Shown: one piece after another, positions 16,928 through 24,145 of the stretch
How the letters are laid out: the number at the start of each line of letters is the position of its first letter
Numbering within the stretch: the stretch's first letter is position 1
Origin: Paludibacter propionicigenes
GTDB lineage: Bacteria > Bacteroidota > Bacteroidia > Bacteroidales > JAFGXI01
Reading direction: 5' to 3'
Length of the DNA stretch: 32,425 nt
Assembly (NCBI GenBank): GCA_020721655.1
Contig: DYMG01000024.1
Span: 1 to 32,425, forward strand
Position numbers and translations under genes: made by a program
Notes under the pieces: generated by a model
Databases searched by the model: none
Seen by the model: the letters and a program-made list of their open reading frames with translations, nothing else
What the model was told of the DNA's origin: nothing

Positions 16928-19345
16928 TTAATGTTTAGTTTTGTTTGATAAAAATAATTTTGAAAATCGTGCTTTTCTTTTAGTTTTATCGTGGTAATAG
17001 TAGCCGTCATTATTACCATATCCGTAACCGTAACCGTAACCGTATTTTGATGTGTACATTTCGGCACCGTTTAGTACTACAGAAAGTTTTTTAATGTTTT
17101 TGTCGTTAATTAAATGATTTATGTTGTGTAAATAAACACGCTTAGAGTAGCCTGCTTTAGTAACGTAAATAGGGAAGTCGGCTTTGTTGAAAATATTTAG
17201 AGCGTCGGTTACTAAGCCAATAGGCGAGGTGTCTATTAAAATAATATCATAAATTTCTTTAAGTTCGGCTAATACTTCGTCCATTTTTAAACTCATTGTT
17301 AGCTCCGAAGGGTTTGGGGGTACTGGTCCTGCTGTAATGTAGTCAATATTAACTGCTTCGGTGCTTCTGGTACATTCTTTAATAGTATTTTTTCCAGATA
17401 ATATTGTACTCATTCCTATTTCGTTGCTTACGTTAAATCCTAAATGAATTCGAGGTTTGCGTAAATCCATATCAATAACAATAACCTTTTTGCCCGAAAG
17501 TGCTAATATTTCGCCTAAATTTAGTGCTACAAATGTTTTTCCTTCGCCCGATACGGTTGAAGAAATTGCTATACTGTATTTTTTTGATGTGTCGCCAAGA
17601 AAATCCATGTTTGACCGTATTTTTCTGAAGGCTTCGGCGAAACTTGAGTTTATGTTTTTGTGTATTAAAAGTTGCGATACTGGTATTTTTTCTCTGTAAA
17701 TTGGTACTGACCCAATTATTGGGGCACTTGTGTAGTTTTGTATATCCATTTCTGATGTAATGTTGTTGTAAAGTAGGTATCGGGTTGTAACAACAATTAT
17801 TAATATTATAATTCCTGCAAGCGAAAAAATGAATATTATTTTGCTTTTTATTGGAGATATGGGGTAGTTTGGTGTTTGAGATAATTCTAATATTTCGTTT
17901 TTTGATACGAACCCTGCTTGCGAAATAAGGTATTCGGCTTTTTTGCTTATTAGTTTGTCGTAAAATTCTTCATTTATTGAGTATAGCCTGTTTAATCGCG
18001 ATAGTTCTACTTCGTTATATCCGGTATTGCTAAATATTTTTTTCTCGTAATCGGATATTTTTGTTTTGTATTTGTTTTTTTGTTCGGTAAACCTTGCAAT
18101 TGTAGATTCTATAAAATCAATTAATATTGTTTTTTGATTATCTATTTGTTTTTCAACTAATTTTATTTTTCGATTGTTTTCGGTTATATCGTTTAGTAGT
18201 TGGTTTTTTGTGTTTGTTAATGCTTGTATATTGTTTATTATACTAACCATTACTGCTTCCGATTTTGTGTTAGAAAGTGTTGATATTACGTCGTATAAAT
18301 TAATTTCTTGTTTTTCGTAGAATTCTTTTTTTATGCGTTTTAGTGTAATAAGTTCTACTTCTATGTTTGATATTTCGTTGTTAAATTCGTCTATTTTTCC
18401 TGTAAAAATAGGGAATGGGTTGTTTTCTATGCTTTTTTCGTCGTTTTTAATGTTGTTGTCTTTTTTAAATGTTTGTATGTTGTTTTCGGTTTCAATTAGT
18501 TGCTGGTAAACCGATTTTGTTTGGTCATCAATAAATTCAAGTATTTTTTTAGCACTTTTTTGCTTTCGTTCAATGTCGTAGTTTATAAATTCGCTGGCTA
18601 TTTTGTTTACTATTACGCTCGTTTTTGCTGCGTTAAAATCTGATAAAGATATACTTATTGTGTTTGCTAATGAGTTTAATAGTTCTATGCGTAGGTTTTT
18701 TGATATGTTTTTGTATATATTGTTAGGATTATTTATGATAAAATAGAATGAGTTATTGTTAATTTCGTTTTGTTTTTTTTGAACGGATAAATAGTCTGAT
18801 ACTTTTGTAACAATAGAAAATTTGTCGTTGCTGAATTTTTTATTTGTTGAACATTCAAATTTACTTTCTTTATTACCAATGGTATAGCTTATAGTGTATG
18901 TTTTATTGTTTTTAAAGTCTATAAAAATTGGCACGTCGTAAATGGTATTGTCTATTACGTTGGCATCTACTGTAAAACCTGAGTTTTCAAAAAGTTCTTC
19001 GCTTAAAAAAGTACCTTTGTTGTAGTAACTTATTTTTAAAGGTAGGCTGGAAAAAACTCTTGTTAAAAATTCTTTAGATTTTAAAAGTTCAATAGTGTTT
19101 TCGGCGTTAGAGTTGTCGTTAATATTTTCTAACTGTAGTATTTCTGAGTTTGGATTGTTATCGGTGTTTAGCTGTATTATTGCTGTTGATTGGTAAAGGG
19201 GTTTTGTGTATCGTATATAAATTATTGTAGATGCTATTATTAATGCTATTATTAGTGCTATTATCCATTTGCTTTTGTTTAGTAAATGAAGAAAAATTGT
19301 TATTTCAAATTTTTCGTTTATTAATGGTATTTTTTTCGTTTCCAT
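16928..19345 (-). CDS. Wzc-type polysaccharide copolymerase / BY-family tyrosine kinase
   Basis: The 805-aa protein has a Wzz-type N-terminal domain with transmembrane helices at about 27-46 and 503-525, and a long periplasmic coiled-coil region between them. A GNVR-like LSRLNRLYSINEEFYDKL lies at about 448-465. The cytoplasmic kinase has EAFRKIRSNM, Walker A SGEGKT (599-604), Walker A' VIVIDMDLRKP (from about 621) and Walker B IILID (701-705). The tail (764-784) holds nine tyrosines, five of them in alternating Gly-Tyr repeats; cycles of autophosphorylation in such clusters control capsule or EPS export in characterised Wzc proteins. It starts 1 bp after the Wza-like gene, so the two are coupled. 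No cognate phosphatase gene is seen nearby. The Gly-Tyr stretch is encoded by a tandem hexanucleotide. Confidence 0.93.
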   Translation of the reverse strand: METKKIPLINEKFEITIFLHLLNKSKWIIALIIALIIASTIIYIRYTKPLYQSTAIIQLNTDNNPNSEILQLENINDNSNAENTIELLKSKEFLTRVFSSLPLKISYYNKGTFLSEELFENSGFTVDANVIDNTIYDVPIFIDFKNNKTYTISYTIGNKESKFECSTNKKFSNDKFSIVTKVSDYLSVQKKQNEINNNSFYFIINNPNNIYKNISKNLRIELLNSLANTISISLSDFNAAKTSVIVNKIASEFINYDIERKQKSAKKILEFIDDQTKSVYQQLIETENNIQTFKKDNNIKNDEKSIENNPFPIFTGKIDEFNNEISNIEVELITLKRIKKEFYEKQEINLYDVISTLSNTKSEAVMVSIINNIQALTNTKNQLLNDITENNRKIKLVEKQIDNQKTILIDFIESTIARFTEQKNKYKTKISDYEKKIFSNTGYNEVELSRLNRLYSINEEFYDKLISKKAEYLISQAGFVSKNEILELSQTPNYPISPIKSKIIFIFSLAGIIILIIVVTTRYLLYNNITSEMDIQNYTSAPIIGSVPIYREKIPVSQLLIHKNINSSFAEAFRKIRSNMDFLGDTSKKYSIAISSTVSGEGKTFVALNLGEILALSGKKVIVIDMDLRKPRIHLGFNVSNEIGMSTILSGKNTIKECTRSTEAVNIDYITAGPVPPNPSELTMSLKMDEVLAELKEIYDIILIDTSPIGLVTDALNIFNKADFPIYVTKAGYSKRVYLHNINHLINDKNIKKLSVVLNGAEMYTSKYGYGYGYGYGNNDGYYYHDKTKRKARFSKLFLSNKTKH
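17022..17045 (-). repeat. Tandem hexanucleotide in the Wzc tyrosine tail
   Basis: On the plus strand three exact copies of ccgtaa plus a fourth with one mismatch (ccgtat) run from 17022 to 17045. On the coding strand each unit encodes a Gly-Tyr dipeptide of residues 769-776. A change of one unit adds or removes one tyrosine without a frameshift. Confidence 0.9.
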
Positions 19346-19346
19346 A

Positions 19347-20081
19347 TTATTTTAATATTGCATAAAGTGTTAACATACTTGTGAATAGTGTTAAGTATGG
19401 TGCTACTTCTACAAGAAATTTAGATGCATAAACCGGACGTTCTTCAACGTAAATAATGTCGTTAGATTTTAGTAAAAAATTTACATTTTTCATATCTTCA
19501 AGCTTTCTAAGTTTAAATAGAAAAACTTCGGGATTATTTAAATCGCCACGTAGTAATTTAATTTTATATGCTTTGCTAAATCCAGAAATCCCACCAGCAT
19601 CGGCAAGAGCCTCAATAAGCGAATAATTATCGTTTTTCATAACAATAACTTGTCCTTTTGTACTCCCCGAAGAAAAAACAATAACTCTTCTGTTTACAAC
19701 TGATAGTACAATAAATGGGTCGATAAAATATTTTTTGTATTCGTTTTCGAGTTTAAGTTCGGCTTCTCTTTTTGTTAATCCCGATATTTCTATTCTGTTT
19801 AGCGATGGTAGTTTTACTTTTCCATCAAATTCTACATTATATGTTAATGGGCTTGTTTTTTGTTGTGTATTGGTGCTTTCAAAATCAATTAGTTTATCGC
19901 CTTTATTGGTAAAGACTTTAATTTCTAATTCGTCGAAAGGCTTAATTGTATATTCTTTTTCTAATGTTTTAAATTCGCTATAACTGTAATTATTTGACGT
20001 TTTAAACATTTTGCTTGGGTCTAACGACTTGCACGATGCTAAGGTAAATAATATAAAAATGTAAAAAAATAGTTTTTTCAT
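19347..20081 (-). CDS. Polysaccharide export lipoprotein (Wza-like, SLBB domain)
   Basis: The 244-aa protein has a lipoprotein signal with lipobox LASC (Cys17). A Poly_export domain (about 42-125, with YTIKPFDELEIKVF and GKVKLPSL) and an SLBB domain (about 130-215, with GQVIVMKNDNYSLIEALADAGG) follow. The C-terminal hydrophobic helix (about 222-243) resembles the outer-membrane-spanning helix of Wza-type exporters. It should form or gate the outer-membrane channel for the polysaccharide handled by the Wzc partner, whose gene starts 1 bp downstream. Length is short relative to E. coli Wza but usual for Bacteroidota. A TATCTTTG promoter word lies 20 nt upstream of the ATG, so the wza-wzc unit can be transcribed separately from the OmpA gene. 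Confidence 0.92.
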   Translation of the reverse strand: MKKLFFYIFILFTLASCKSLDPSKMFKTSNNYSYSEFKTLEKEYTIKPFDELEIKVFTNKGDKLIDFESTNTQQKTSPLTYNVEFDGKVKLPSLNRIEISGLTKREAELKLENEYKKYFIDPFIVLSVVNRRVIVFSSGSTKGQVIVMKNDNYSLIEALADAGGISGFSKAYKIKLLRGDLNNPEVFLFKLRKLEDMKNVNFLLKSNDIIYVEERPVYASKFLVEVAPYLTLFTSMLTLYAILK

Positions 20082-20101
20082 ATATTGTTGAATGTTAACA
20101 G

Positions 20102-20109
20102 CAAAGATA
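20102..20109 (-). promoter_or_regulatory. Promoter -7 element TATCTTTG for wza-wzc
   Basis: The minus-strand TATCTTTG ends 20 nt before the ATG of the export lipoprotein gene. It is identical to the words before the PHP, GWxTD and 489-aa T9SS-cargo genes. No -33 TTTG is seen at normal spacing. Confidence 0.55.
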
Positions 20110-20144
20110 TAAAAAACAAAGCTTATATTATATCTTAAATTTAA

Positions 20145-20831
20145 TTAAAAATATTGTTGTTTAATTCTAAGTTCAATTCGGTTGTTCTTTTTTCTCGATT
20201 CGGAGGTTTTGTTATCGTTAATTGGTTCGCTAAATCCGTAGCCTTTTGATTCTAATTTTGATGTTTCAACACCCTTTGAAATTAAATAGTTTTTTATAAC
20301 GTCTGCTCTGTCTTGTGTTAGTTTTAGTGCGTTTTCTTGGTTTAATAAATTGTCGGTATGTGCAGCAATTTCTATTTTAATTTTTTTTGTTAGTAAAATA
20401 TTGGCAACTGTATCTAATTTGTCGGTTGCTTTTAGTGTTAAATTTGTTGAGTTTTCTTTAAATTCAATTTCATCAATATTTATTTTGCTCGATGGTTCAA
20501 ATTTTATTTGAATATTAAAACTCATAAGTCCAAATTTGTTGGGCACATCAAAATCGGAGTAGTTTGTTTTTTCTATTAAATCGAGATATTTAATCTTGTA
20601 TCTTCTTCCTTTTGGTACTAATATACCACATTTTCCATCTTCATTTGTTTGTGCTGTATATTCTATATTTGAAGTTACATCAACAGCAATTACAATTTCT
20701 TTGTTTTTTGGAAATCCGTCTAAATCGGTTACTAAAAAATTTAGTAAAGCCTTTGTTTCTGTGGGTTTAAGTTCTTGCGAAAAAAGTGTTATTGATATAA
20801 ATAACAATATAATTGAAGTTAATGTTCTCAT
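20145..20831 (-). CDS. OmpA-family peptidoglycan-binding protein
   Basis: The 228-aa protein has a signal peptide (residues 1-18, ending LFSQ). An N-terminal beta domain (about 25-105) resembles carboxypeptidase-regulatory or Ig-like folds (GFPKNKEIVIAV, NEDGKCGILVPKGRRY). The C-terminal OmpA domain (about 115-225) keeps AAHTDN with Asp160 and the LTQDRADVIKNYL helix with Arg175, the residues that bind diaminopimelate in the family. Residues 197-203 (GYGFSEP) are also typical. It probably sits in the periplasm or outer membrane and binds peptidoglycan; no transmembrane barrel is encoded. It lies 63 bp upstream of the Wza-like gene on the same strand, but a separate promoter in the gap makes shared transcription uncertain. 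Confidence 0.85.
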   Translation of the reverse strand: MRTLTSIILLFISITLFSQELKPTETKALLNFLVTDLDGFPKNKEIVIAVDVTSNIEYTAQTNEDGKCGILVPKGRRYKIKYLDLIEKTNYSDFDVPNKFGLMSFNIQIKFEPSSKINIDEIEFKENSTNLTLKATDKLDTVANILLTKKIKIEIAAHTDNLLNQENALKLTQDRADVIKNYLISKGVETSKLESKGYGFSEPINDNKTSESRKKNNRIELRIKQQYF

Positions 20832-20892
20832 TTTTTGTTTTTTTTGACTAAGTTAAATGTTTTTAATTAAAAATTAGAATTAATAAATATTT

Positions 20893-20924
20893 TTTTGCTT
20901 TCTACAATTAAATAATTACTTTTG
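20893..20924 (+). promoter_or_regulatory. Full -33/-7 Bacteroidota promoter of the SRP RNA
   Basis: TTTG at 20893-20896 is followed after exactly 20 nt by TACTTTTG at 20917-20924. This is the best match in the window to the TTTG-N19-21-TAnnTTTG consensus. The predicted start is about 5-7 nt downstream, at the first base of the RNA stem. Confidence 0.8.
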
Positions 20925-20929
20925 CAGTC

Positions 20930-21026
20930 GGGTAAGTCTTACACGACCAGCTCCTATTGAACTCCCCCAGGACTGGAAGGTAGCAAGGGTAGGTGGTTGT
21001 AGCGGTGCGATGTAAGTAGCTTGCCC
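20930..21026 (+). ncRNA. ffs: Small signal recognition particle RNA (4.5S)
   Basis: This ~97-nt RNA forms one long hairpin. GGGTAAG (20930-20936) pairs with CTTGCCC (21020-21026), with one G-U pair. CTTACA (20938-20943) pairs with TGTAAG (21011-21016), and CGACCA (20944-20949) pairs with TGGTTG (20994-20999). The apex carries the universal Ffh-binding signature: CCCAGGAC, a GGAA tetraloop, then GGTAGCAAGGGTA (about 20965-20991). This is the bacterial short form without an Alu domain. It binds Ffh and targets nascent membrane proteins to FtsY. A strong promoter precedes it and a six-T run follows at 21027-21032. Exact ends are inferred from the stem. Confidence 0.93.
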
Positions 21027-21032
21027 TTTTTT
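21027..21032 (+). terminator. T-tract ending the SRP RNA
   Basis: Six thymines directly follow the closing stem of the SRP RNA, so the RNA's own long hairpin plus this tract should act as an intrinsic terminator. Confidence 0.6.
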
Positions 21033-21108
21033 ATTTCCATAATTTTTGTTGTTAAAGTATTATTATACACACTATTATATAGTTGTTCTTTATTTGTTAG
21101 TTTATGTA

Positions 21109-21753
21109 TTAAAAATATTTGGCAAAAAAATTTACAATATTAGTGTCTTTTGTTAAATGATAAGTTATTAGTCCTGCTTTTTTTGCACCTTCAATATGTT
21201 GAGGCGAATCATCAATAAATAAAGTTTCCTTAGCATTTAAGCTATTTTCGTTTAGTATTAAGTTGAAAATTTCGACATTAGGTTTTCTTAACCCAACAAT
21301 ATGAGAATAATATTCTTTAACAAATATGCTACTTAAATTATTAAGTCCAAAAGTATTTTTAAGGGTTTGGTTATAATGTTTTAAATGAATTTTGTTAGTA
21401 TTGCTACACAAAAAAATATTGAAATTTGATTTAAGTTTTTCGAGCAAAACGAGTCTTTCTAAGGGGAAATCTAATAACATGGCATTCCATGCATTTCTTA
21501 TTTGCAAATCGGTAATATTAGGTTTTGCAAGGGTTTTTATTGAATTATAAAAATATTTTGGCGAAATTTTACCCATTTCAAGATTATCAAAAATTGATAT
21601 TTGATTAAATTGAGTATATAATTCACTATAATTTGAAATACCCAAATTTTTAAACTCATTAGCAGTTAAATTATAATCGATATTTAGTATAACTCCGCCT
21701 AAATCGAAAATAATATTCCTAATATTTCCAAAATTGTAAATGTTTTTCATCAA
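21109..21753 (-). CDS. HAD-superfamily hydrolase (HAD-IA)
   Basis: The 214-aa protein shows all four HAD motifs. Motif I is IIFDLGGVILNID with nucleophile Asp17; motif II is FLCSNTN; motif III Lys lies in GLRKPNVEIF; motif IV is TLFIDDSP. Between motifs I and II is a helical cap of about 80 residues, placing it in subfamily IA. Motif I reads DLG instead of DxD, as in YihX-like sugar phosphatases, so the general acid is missing or moved and a phosphatase activity is plausible but not certain. It is a soluble cytosolic protein. The gene is divergent from recQ and converges on the SRP RNA. The substrate cannot be predicted. Two adjacent Met codons make the start ambiguous by one residue. Confidence 0.88.
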   Translation of the reverse strand: MMKNIYNFGNIRNIIFDLGGVILNIDYNLTANEFKNLGISNYSELYTQFNQISIFDNLEMGKISPKYFYNSIKTLAKPNITDLQIRNAWNAMLLDFPLERLVLLEKLKSNFNIFLCSNTNKIHLKHYNQTLKNTFGLNNLSSIFVKEYYSHIVGLRKPNVEIFNLILNENSLNAKETLFIDDSPQHIEGAKKAGLITYHLTKDTNIVNFFAKYF

Positions 21754-21886
21754 AAAAAATAATTTTAATTTAAAATAATACCTTTAAAAAATGCACATTC
21801 ATAACAACATAGCAACATTTTAAAAAGTAGTTCAAAAATAAAATCAATTTATAAGAAAAGTATTCATTTATTAAATAAATTTTATC

Positions 21887-21894
21887 TAAATTTG
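21887..21894 (+). promoter_or_regulatory. Promoter -7 element TAAATTTG for recQ
   Basis: TAAATTTG fits TAnnTTTG and ends 31 nt before the recQ ATG. No -33 TTTG was found at the usual distance. Confidence 0.45.
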
Positions 21895-21925
21895 ATATGA
21901 CAGAATAAATAATTAATATTAAAGA

Positions 21926-24103
21926 ATGAAAGAAAAATTTGACTTACATAAAATTTTAAAAGCACAATTTGGGTTTGATAATTTTAAAGGTACACAAGAA
22001 CAAATAATTCAAAATGTTTTAGACGGAAGAGACACATTTGTGTTAATGCCAACAGGCGGTGGGAAATCGTTATGCTACCAAATGCCTTCAGTAATATTAG
22101 AAGGAACTGCGGTTATTGTTTCTCCATTAATTGCTTTAATGAAAAATCAGGTTGATGCAATGAGGGGTTATAATGCCGACGATGGGATAGCTCATTTTTT
22201 AAATTCGTCGCTAAATAAAACTGAAACAAAACAAGTTAAAAGCGATGTTGTTGCAGGAAAAACAAAACTACTGTATGTTGCTCCCGAATCTCTTACAAAA
22301 GAGGAAAATATTGAGTTTTTAAAAACAGCAAACATTTCGTTTTATGCTATAGATGAAGCCCACTGTATATCGGAATGGGGACACGATTTTAGACCAGAAT
22401 ATAGAAAACTAAGATCAATTATTGACCACATAAATCGAAAGCCAATTATTGCTCTTACGGCTACAGCAACACCAAAAGTACAACACGATATTCTTAAAAA
22501 TTTAGATATTTTAGATGCAAATATTTTTAAATCGTCGTTTAATAGAGAAAACTTGTACTACGAAATACGCCCCAAACAAAATGCAACAAAAGACATCATA
22601 AAATATATAAAAAACAACACAGGCAAATCGGGAATTATATATTGTTTAAGTAGAAAAAAAGTTGAAGAACTTGCAGAAACACTGCAAATAAACGGAATAA
22701 AAGCATTGCCATATCACGCAGGAATGGACTCAAATACTCGCTCAAAAAATCAAGATATGTTTTTGATGGAAGATGCTGATGTAATAGTTGCAACAATTGC
22801 ATTTGGAATGGGAATAGACAAGCCAGATGTTAGATACGTTATACACTACGACATTCCAAAAAGTATTGAAGGATATTACCAAGAAACGGGTAGGGCAGGA
22901 CGAGATGGTGGAGAAGGTAATTGTATAACATTTTATAGCTATAAAGATATACAAAAACTAGAAAAATTTATGCAAGGAAAGCCTGTGGCTGAACAAGAAA
23001 TTGGAAAACAACTGTTATTAGAAACAGCAACATTTGCCGAGTCGGCAGTTTGTCGAAGAGTAACACTTCTCGATTATTTTGGCGAAGAACTTTCTGAAAA
23101 TTGTAACAATTGCGATAACTGTTTGCACCCAAAAAAGAAATTTGAAGGAAAAGAATACGTTGAAACAGTTTTAGAAACAATTCTTGTAGCAAAAGAAAGA
23201 TACAAATCAAATGATATTGCCGATATATTAGTAGGGAAAAACACTTCGTTAACAAAAACTTTTAAGTTAGATTTATTAGAACAATTTGGCGAAGGAAAAG
23301 ATAAGGATAACAAATTTTGGAATGCAGTTATCAGACAATCGCTTATTTCAAAATTATTAGATAAAGAAATAGAAAATTATGGCATATTAAAATTAACACA
23401 AAAAGGAAAAGAATTTCTAAAAAAACCATATTCGTTTATGATTGTTGAAGACCACGATTACGATAACGAAGACAACAATGAAGGTAAACAACAAGGAGCA
23501 TCGGGCGGAATAGACCCCGTACTTTTTAATATGCTTAAAGATTTAAGAAAAAAAATAGCTAAAGAAAAAGATGTGCCCCCATTCGTTGTTTTTCAAGATC
23601 CATCGTTAGAAGATATGGCAATACACTATCCTGTAAACATTGAAGAACTTAACAGTATAGCTGGAGTAGGAGTAGGAAAAGCTCAAAAATATGGAAACGA
23701 ATTTATTAAACTAATTAAAAAATACGTAGAAGAAAATGAAATAGAAAGACCTCAAGACCTAATCGTTAAATCGGTAGTAAATAAATCAGGAAAAAAAGTA
23801 TATTTTATTCAAAGTATCGACAGAAAAATAATGTTAGACCAAATAGCCGAAGCTAAAGGCTTAGCTTTTAGTGAATTACTTACTGAACTTGAAATGATTG
23901 TTAATTCAGGCACAAAATTAGACATAGATTATTATATTGAAGATGTAATTGACGAAGAAAAACAAGACGAAATTTACGACTATTTTTGCGATGCAGAAAC
24001 TGACGATATTGACGAAGCTCTTTCTGAACTTGGTGAAGACGAGTTTAGCGAAGAAGAAGTTAGATTAATGAGACTGAAATTTTTATCGGAATTAGCAAAC
24101 TAA
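21926..24103 (+). CDS. recQ: ATP-dependent DNA helicase RecQ
   Basis: The 725-aa protein has the SF2 helicase core: TGGGKSLCYQMP with Walker A Lys47, DEAH 143-146 followed by CISEWGHDFRPEY, LTATAT, and motif VI QETGRAGRDG (about 319-328). The RecQ-C zinc site is complete, with Cys376, Cys393, Cys396 and Cys399. A winged-helix region follows, then an HRDC domain (about 529-602, with IAGVGVGKAQKYG). An acidic C-terminal extension of about 120 residues looks helix-turn-helix-like and lengthens the protein beyond the E. coli form, as is common in Bacteroidota. It unwinds DNA 3' to 5' in recombination and fork repair. A strong hairpin terminator follows within 10 bp. Start by ATG; a TAAATTTG box lies upstream. 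Confidence 0.97.
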   Translation: MKEKFDLHKILKAQFGFDNFKGTQEQIIQNVLDGRDTFVLMPTGGGKSLCYQMPSVILEGTAVIVSPLIALMKNQVDAMRGYNADDGIAHFLNSSLNKTETKQVKSDVVAGKTKLLYVAPESLTKEENIEFLKTANISFYAIDEAHCISEWGHDFRPEYRKLRSIIDHINRKPIIALTATATPKVQHDILKNLDILDANIFKSSFNRENLYYEIRPKQNATKDIIKYIKNNTGKSGIIYCLSRKKVEELAETLQINGIKALPYHAGMDSNTRSKNQDMFLMEDADVIVATIAFGMGIDKPDVRYVIHYDIPKSIEGYYQETGRAGRDGGEGNCITFYSYKDIQKLEKFMQGKPVAEQEIGKQLLLETATFAESAVCRRVTLLDYFGEELSENCNNCDNCLHPKKKFEGKEYVETVLETILVAKERYKSNDIADILVGKNTSLTKTFKLDLLEQFGEGKDKDNKFWNAVIRQSLISKLLDKEIENYGILKLTQKGKEFLKKPYSFMIVEDHDYDNEDNNEGKQQGASGGIDPVLFNMLKDLRKKIAKEKDVPPFVVFQDPSLEDMAIHYPVNIEELNSIAGVGVGKAQKYGNEFIKLIKKYVEENEIERPQDLIVKSVVNKSGKKVYFIQSIDRKIMLDQIAEAKGLAFSELLTELEMIVNSGTKLDIDYYIEDVIDEEKQDEIYDYFCDAETDDIDEALSELGEDEFSEEEVRLMRLKFLSELAN

Positions 24104-24111
24104 AAAAATAT

Positions 24112-24137
24112 GGCTACTTAAAATAAGTAGCCTTTTT
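24112..24137 (+). terminator. Rho-independent terminator after recQ
   Basis: GGCTACTTA (24112-24120) and TAAGTAGCC (24124-24132) form a perfect 9-bp stem with an AAA loop, followed by five T. It lies 8 bp after the recQ stop and only 8 nt before the murF-alr ATG, so it could also act as an attenuator for that gene. Confidence 0.85.
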
Positions 24138-24145
24138 AATACAAA

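Noticed and set aside
16858-17067. Minus-strand 69-codon frame with repeated Thr-Val
   Set aside because: It is an alternative frame of the Gly-Tyr hexamer region of the tyrosine kinase gene and has no independent support.
21060-21080. ACTATTATATAGT hairpin downstream of the HAD gene as a terminator
   Set aside because: The stem is only five AT pairs with no T-tract in the right place.
22742-23313. Minus-strand open frames inside recQ
   Set aside because: They are antisense shadows of conserved helicase motifs and the zinc site.
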